A DNA stretch of 7,558 nucleotides from Pseudomonadota bacterium (GTDB taxonomy: Bacteria; Desulfobacterota; Anaeroferrophillalia; Anaeroferrophillales; Tharpellaceae), in the NCBI GenBank assembly GCA_015486505.1, contig WFRP01000282.1, positions 1-7,558 of the forward strand, given 5' to 3'. Each line of letters begins with the position of its first letter. The first letter of the stretch is position 1. The notes below the pieces were generated by a model, which saw only the letters and a program-made list of their open reading frames with translations, was not told the DNA's origin and searched no databases. Of the stretch, positions 5,179 through 7,558 are shown piece by piece. A program made the translations under genes and the position numbers.

Positions 5179-6066
5179 ATGGATATTGACAATTTAAGCT
5201 GCATCGATCTGGATGAGCCCCGGCTTGAGGGGTTTAGCAGATTTATCAGTGCCTGGCTTTATCAGGACGAAAATTTAACTTTTCTGGTCGACCCCGGCCC
5301 GCTGGCAACGATTCCGTATCTGCTTGAGCAGCTTGAATTAAAAGGCGTGGCCCGGCTTGATTATATTTTTTTGACCCATATCCATATCGATCATGCCGGC
5401 GGCACCGGCGCGTTGCTGAAAAGTTTTCCCGAAGCCCGGGTTATCTGTCACCCCCAGGGGATTAAACATATGACAGCGCCGGAAAAACTCTGGCAGGGCT
5501 CGCTGAAAGTTCTGGGATATGTGGCCGAGGTTTACGGTGAGATTATTCCGGTGCCGGAAGCCAATATAAGTTTTTCGGAAAAGGTGGGTGATACCGGGAT
5601 TGCAGTGTTTAAAACCCCGGGCCATGCTCAGCATCATCTCTGTTTTCTGTTTGACGAGCTGCTTTTTGCCGGTGAGGTTGTCGGGGTCCGCAGCCCGGTG
5701 CCGGGCGGTATCTATATGCGGCCGGCCACGCCGCCGCGTTTTATACTGGATGTGGCTCTGGATTCAATCGAGCGGATGCTGGAACTGCGCCCTGAAAAAA
5801 TGGTGATCGCCCATTATGGCCTGGTTGAACCGGCACTGGACTATCTTGAAATCGGCCGGGAGCAGTTGCAATTGTGGGTGCAGGGAGTTGAAGCTGTGGC
5901 ACTGGCCGGGGATGCGGCGGCGGAAGAGCGTCTTTTTCAATGGCTGCTGGTAAACGATGCCAATTATGCCCGGATCAAAGAGCTGGACCCGGAAACCTAT
6001 GCCCGGGAGCGTTATTTCCTCGGCAATACCATGCGGGGGATGATCGGGTATCTTGAATCCCGTTAA
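5179..6066 (+). CDS. MBL-fold metallo-hydrolase (ST1585-like)
   Basis: A 295-aa metallo-beta-lactamase-fold protein, probably cytosolic with no signal peptide. The metal motif HxHxDH is THIHIDHAGG (His67, His69, Asp71, His72). His149 in TPGHA and His212 in AHYG supply the remaining histidines. The bridging acid, normally Asp, is Glu166 in LLFAGEVVG. The block GGIYMRPATPPRF (176-188) and the HPQGIKHM region resemble the ST1585-like subfamily, whose substrate is unknown. The first 40 residues carry the fold's FLVDPGP strand. The C-terminal 75 residues are helical and may serve substrate binding. The ATG at 5179 follows a weak GGGG site (5165-5168). It lies 37 nt after the DUF362 gene on the same strand. 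It ends convergently with the GGDEF gene, sharing a TTAA at the stops. Confidence 0.88.
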   Translation: MDIDNLSCIDLDEPRLEGFSRFISAWLYQDENLTFLVDPGPLATIPYLLEQLELKGVARLDYIFLTHIHIDHAGGTGALLKSFPEARVICHPQGIKHMTAPEKLWQGSLKVLGYVAEVYGEIIPVPEANISFSEKVGDTGIAVFKTPGHAQHHLCFLFDELLFAGEVVGVRSPVPGGIYMRPATPPRFILDVALDSIERMLELRPEKMVIAHYGLVEPALDYLEIGREQLQLWVQGVEAVALAGDAAAEERLFQWLLVNDANYARIKELDPETYARERYFLGNTMRGMIGYLESR

Positions 6067-7043
6067 GTTGCCGTTTCGATCTCCGATTCATTAACCAACT
6101 GGTTTTTGCCGTTGCGTTTCGCCTGGTAGAGAGCTTTATCGGCGCGTTTTATCAGGCTGTCGATATTCTCATCTTCATCTTCACTCAGAGTGGCAACCCC
6201 GATGCTGACGGTGATTTGCAGGGAGACGCCCATTTTCTTGCTGCGTAATTTGCTGGTAGCGAGGTGTTCCCTGATTTTCTCTCCGGCCAGCGATGCCTGA
6301 GTCAGGTCGGCAGAGGGCAGCAGGCAGATGAATTCTTCACCGCCATAGCGGGCGGGAAAGTCTGAATCGCGTAAATTCTGGCGCAGAAAAGCCCCAAGTC
6401 CTCTTAAAATTCCGTCACCAACCAGGTGACCGTGCTCATCGTTAATCTTTTTGAAGTCATCAATGTCGATTAAAAGAATGCTGAAACTCTGCTCATAACG
6501 CCGGGCCCGGGAAAATTCTTCGGTGAGCCGGCTGAAAAGGGCTCTGCGGTTGTAGAGGCCGGTGAGATCATCAATGGTGGCCATATCGGCAACTTCTTCC
6601 ATCTTGGTATGCAGGCGTTCTACGGTTGTCTTGGCATCTAATATATTTTTATGGATTTCGTTGTTGCTGATGATGACCTGACCGAGTTCGTTGGTGATCT
6701 CATTTTTCAGTTTGTTAAGATCGTCAATCTCCTCGGTCTCTTTAAGTTTCAACAGGTGGTTGTCCAGATTCTCACAGTGGTTGCCGGTGATTTGATCAAG
6801 TTTATTGATCATCTCCGTAAGTTCCAGCATAATTGAGAGACTCTGCTGCTGCTGATTGTCGGATTCTTTCGAGTCGCTTTCGAGCTGTTCGGCGATGAGG
6901 TGTTGAGAATCCTGGTCGCAGGCTGCAAGAAAATTGTAGAAATGGCGGGAGTAGATATCCGGCAGCATCGGTATGCGGTGCTCAACCATATGATGCAGAG
7001 CCTGTTTGGCGACTCTGGCGACGGTCAGGTAGAATCGTTCCAT
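6063..7043 (-). CDS. GGDEF diguanylate cyclase, soluble
   Basis: A 326-aa protein expected to make cyclic di-GMP from two GTP. The catalytic GGDEF domain spans about 152-315, starting with DDLTGLYNRRAL. The active motif is GGEEF at 234-238, fully consistent with activity. The product-inhibition I-site RxxD (Arg225, Asp228 in RDSD) lies exactly five residues before it, so feedback inhibition is likely. ISIGVA-type (VSIGVATL) and ADKALYQAKRNGKN segments complete the fold. Residues 1-150 have no membrane segment; RIPMLPDIYSRHFYNFL resembles the short N-terminal module (IPxxPxxYxxxY) common in soluble cyclases. Residues about 65-150 are rich in E, K, L and N and look like a coiled coil that could mediate dimerisation. 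The start at 7043 has only a weak purine run (GTGAAG) upstream, and the third repeat array begins about 60 bp upstream, so the promoter must lie in or across it. Confidence 0.93.
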   Translation of the reverse strand: MERFYLTVARVAKQALHHMVEHRIPMLPDIYSRHFYNFLAACDQDSQHLIAEQLESDSKESDNQQQQSLSIMLELTEMINKLDQITGNHCENLDNHLLKLKETEEIDDLNKLKNEITNELGQVIISNNEIHKNILDAKTTVERLHTKMEEVADMATIDDLTGLYNRRALFSRLTEEFSRARRYEQSFSILLIDIDDFKKINDEHGHLVGDGILRGLGAFLRQNLRDSDFPARYGGEEFICLLPSADLTQASLAGEKIREHLATSKLRSKKMGVSLQITVSIGVATLSEDEDENIDSLIKRADKALYQAKRNGKNQLVNESEIETAT

Positions 7044-7103
7044 AATTTCACTTCACTGTCTGCTGAGCAACAAGATTGCTATTTTGCCGACTCTCTGTTA
7101 TCT

Positions 7104-7180
7104 AACGCGGGAACAACCCCCGCAACCCAAATCGAGCCTTTGCGGCCCGTACCCGGGGATACTTCCGCTGGTCGCAAATA
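7104..7180 (+). repeat. Module B spacer with one sub-block
   Basis: Begins AACGCGGGAAC with a GCGGG/CCCGC hairpin, then GAGCC-TTTGC-GGCCC and one sub-block, ACCCGGGGATACTTCCGCTGG, diverged in its middle. It ends GCAAATA at the following A hairpin. The left edge adjoins TGTTATCT (7096-7103), which is repeated at 7420. Confidence 0.78.
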
Positions 7181-7252
7181 AGTACTCTTATCAGAACATT
7201 TTCTGATTATTAAATCTTGTTTTTTGGTGCAGAAAATAACCTGTAAGGTACT
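7181..7252 (+). repeat. Module A hairpin, 72-bp form (copy 6)
   Basis: Identical in arms and tip to the copy at 3837, with a fully paired base. It lies on the plus strand, divergent in sense from the GGDEF gene it precedes. Confidence 0.88.
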
Positions 7253-7328
7253 AATGCGGGAACAATCCCCGCAACCCAAACGGAGCCTTACGGCCCGCAC
7301 CCAGGGGCACTTCCGCTGGTCGCAAATA
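7253..7328 (+). repeat. Module B spacer with one sub-block
   Basis: TGCGGG/CCCGCA hairpin, then CGGAGCC-TTAC-GGCCCG and one sub-block, ACCCAGGGGCACTTCCGCTG, whose core matches the 26-bp tandem unit at window start. It ends TCGCAAATA. Confidence 0.8.
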
Positions 7329-7410
7329 AGTACTCTTATCAGAACATTTTCTTGTTTTTACAGTTGAAAAAAGCTGTCGAAAAAAACAAGAAAATAACCT
7401 GTAAGGTACT
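7329..7410 (+). repeat. Module A hairpin, 82-bp form (copy 7)
   Basis: Same as the 82-bp copies at 1851 and 1984 except ACAGTT for ACAATT in the upper stem, which turns an A-C mismatch into a G-C pair with the CTGT of the other arm. The remaining sequence, 7411-7558, is AT-rich with no gene or further module that I can support. Confidence 0.88.
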
Positions 7411-7558
7411 AAACAACCGTGTTATCTGACCAACTGCGGGAAACATTTTTTACCAGTGTTATCAACTATAATGGTTTAAGAAGCTCTCGTCAAGTTATTT
7501 ACTTTAGGGAAATTAAAATTCGGCTGAAATTTACGTCGATTTAACCCCGGTTTAAGCC

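Noticed and set aside
6065..7043. Plus-strand frames at 6651-6836 and 6900-7181
   Set aside because: They are antisense to a clear GGDEF gene and show no family-like sequence.
1619..7410. Integron attC sites (bulged hairpins with variable tips)
   Set aside because: The general shape is similar, but both sides of the internal loop read AAC and there is no RYYYAAC/GTTRRRY pair, cassette genes or integrase.
7440..7475. Promoter at TATAAT 7467-7472
   Set aside because: The -10 is perfect but no -35 hexamer lies at 16-18 bp spacing and the gene it would serve is outside the window.

Overview
The window looks like an accessory, repeat-rich stretch of a Gram-negative anaerobe's chromosome. A Desulfobacterota (former Deltaproteobacteria) host is the best guess. 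It rests on a HesB-like selenoprotein, a DUF362 protein fused to a 2[4Fe-4S] ferredoxin domain, and the dispersed repeats. None of these is diagnostic, so the taxonomic call is weak.

Layout. 1-255: five 26-bp tandem repeats, then a copy of the right half of a MITE-like element. 271-756 (+): YchJ/SEC-C zinc-motif protein. 782-805: hairpin terminator between convergent genes. 835-1161 (-): HesB/IscA-like selenoprotein with in-frame UGA at residue 33 and a SECIS-like hairpin just downstream; a standard ORF caller would truncate it. 1199-1451: MITE-like element with GTAAC-type inverted ends and a near-perfect 8-bp target duplication. 1519-2178: array of structured repeats. 2279-3310 (+): galE, overlapping a 65-aa winged-helix protein (3303-3500). 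3523-4018: second repeat array, interrupted by another MITE-like insertion (3604-3834). 4032-5141 (+): DUF362-ferredoxin protein. 5179-6066 (+): ST1585-like MBL-fold hydrolase. 6063-7043 (-): GGDEF diguanylate cyclase. 7104-7419: third repeat array, bracketed by an 8-bp direct repeat.

The most distinctive feature is a family of intergenic structured repeats. Module A (58, 72 or 82 bp; seven copies) is an imperfect hairpin. Its base is invariant in layout: AGTAC/GTACT, bulged T, CTTA/TAAG, bulged T, CAG/CTG, then a symmetric AAC/AAC internal loop. Its tip is variable. One copy carries a compensatory base-pair change. Module B is a spacer of about 50-100 bp with a GCGGG..CCCGC hairpin and a variable number of about 25-bp sub-blocks. 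Modules alternate B-A-B-A, all on the + strand, with the 72-bp A form first in each array. Sub-blocks are mixed with pieces of the MITE, giving a mosaic. I recognise no named family in these modules, and no transposase or integrase gene is present to explain them.

The genes are mostly housekeeping or accessory. The only likely operons are galE-wHTH and DUF362-MBL. The repeats abut ribosome-binding sites at two genes (ychJ-like and DUF362), so they may shape 5' leaders. That is inference.
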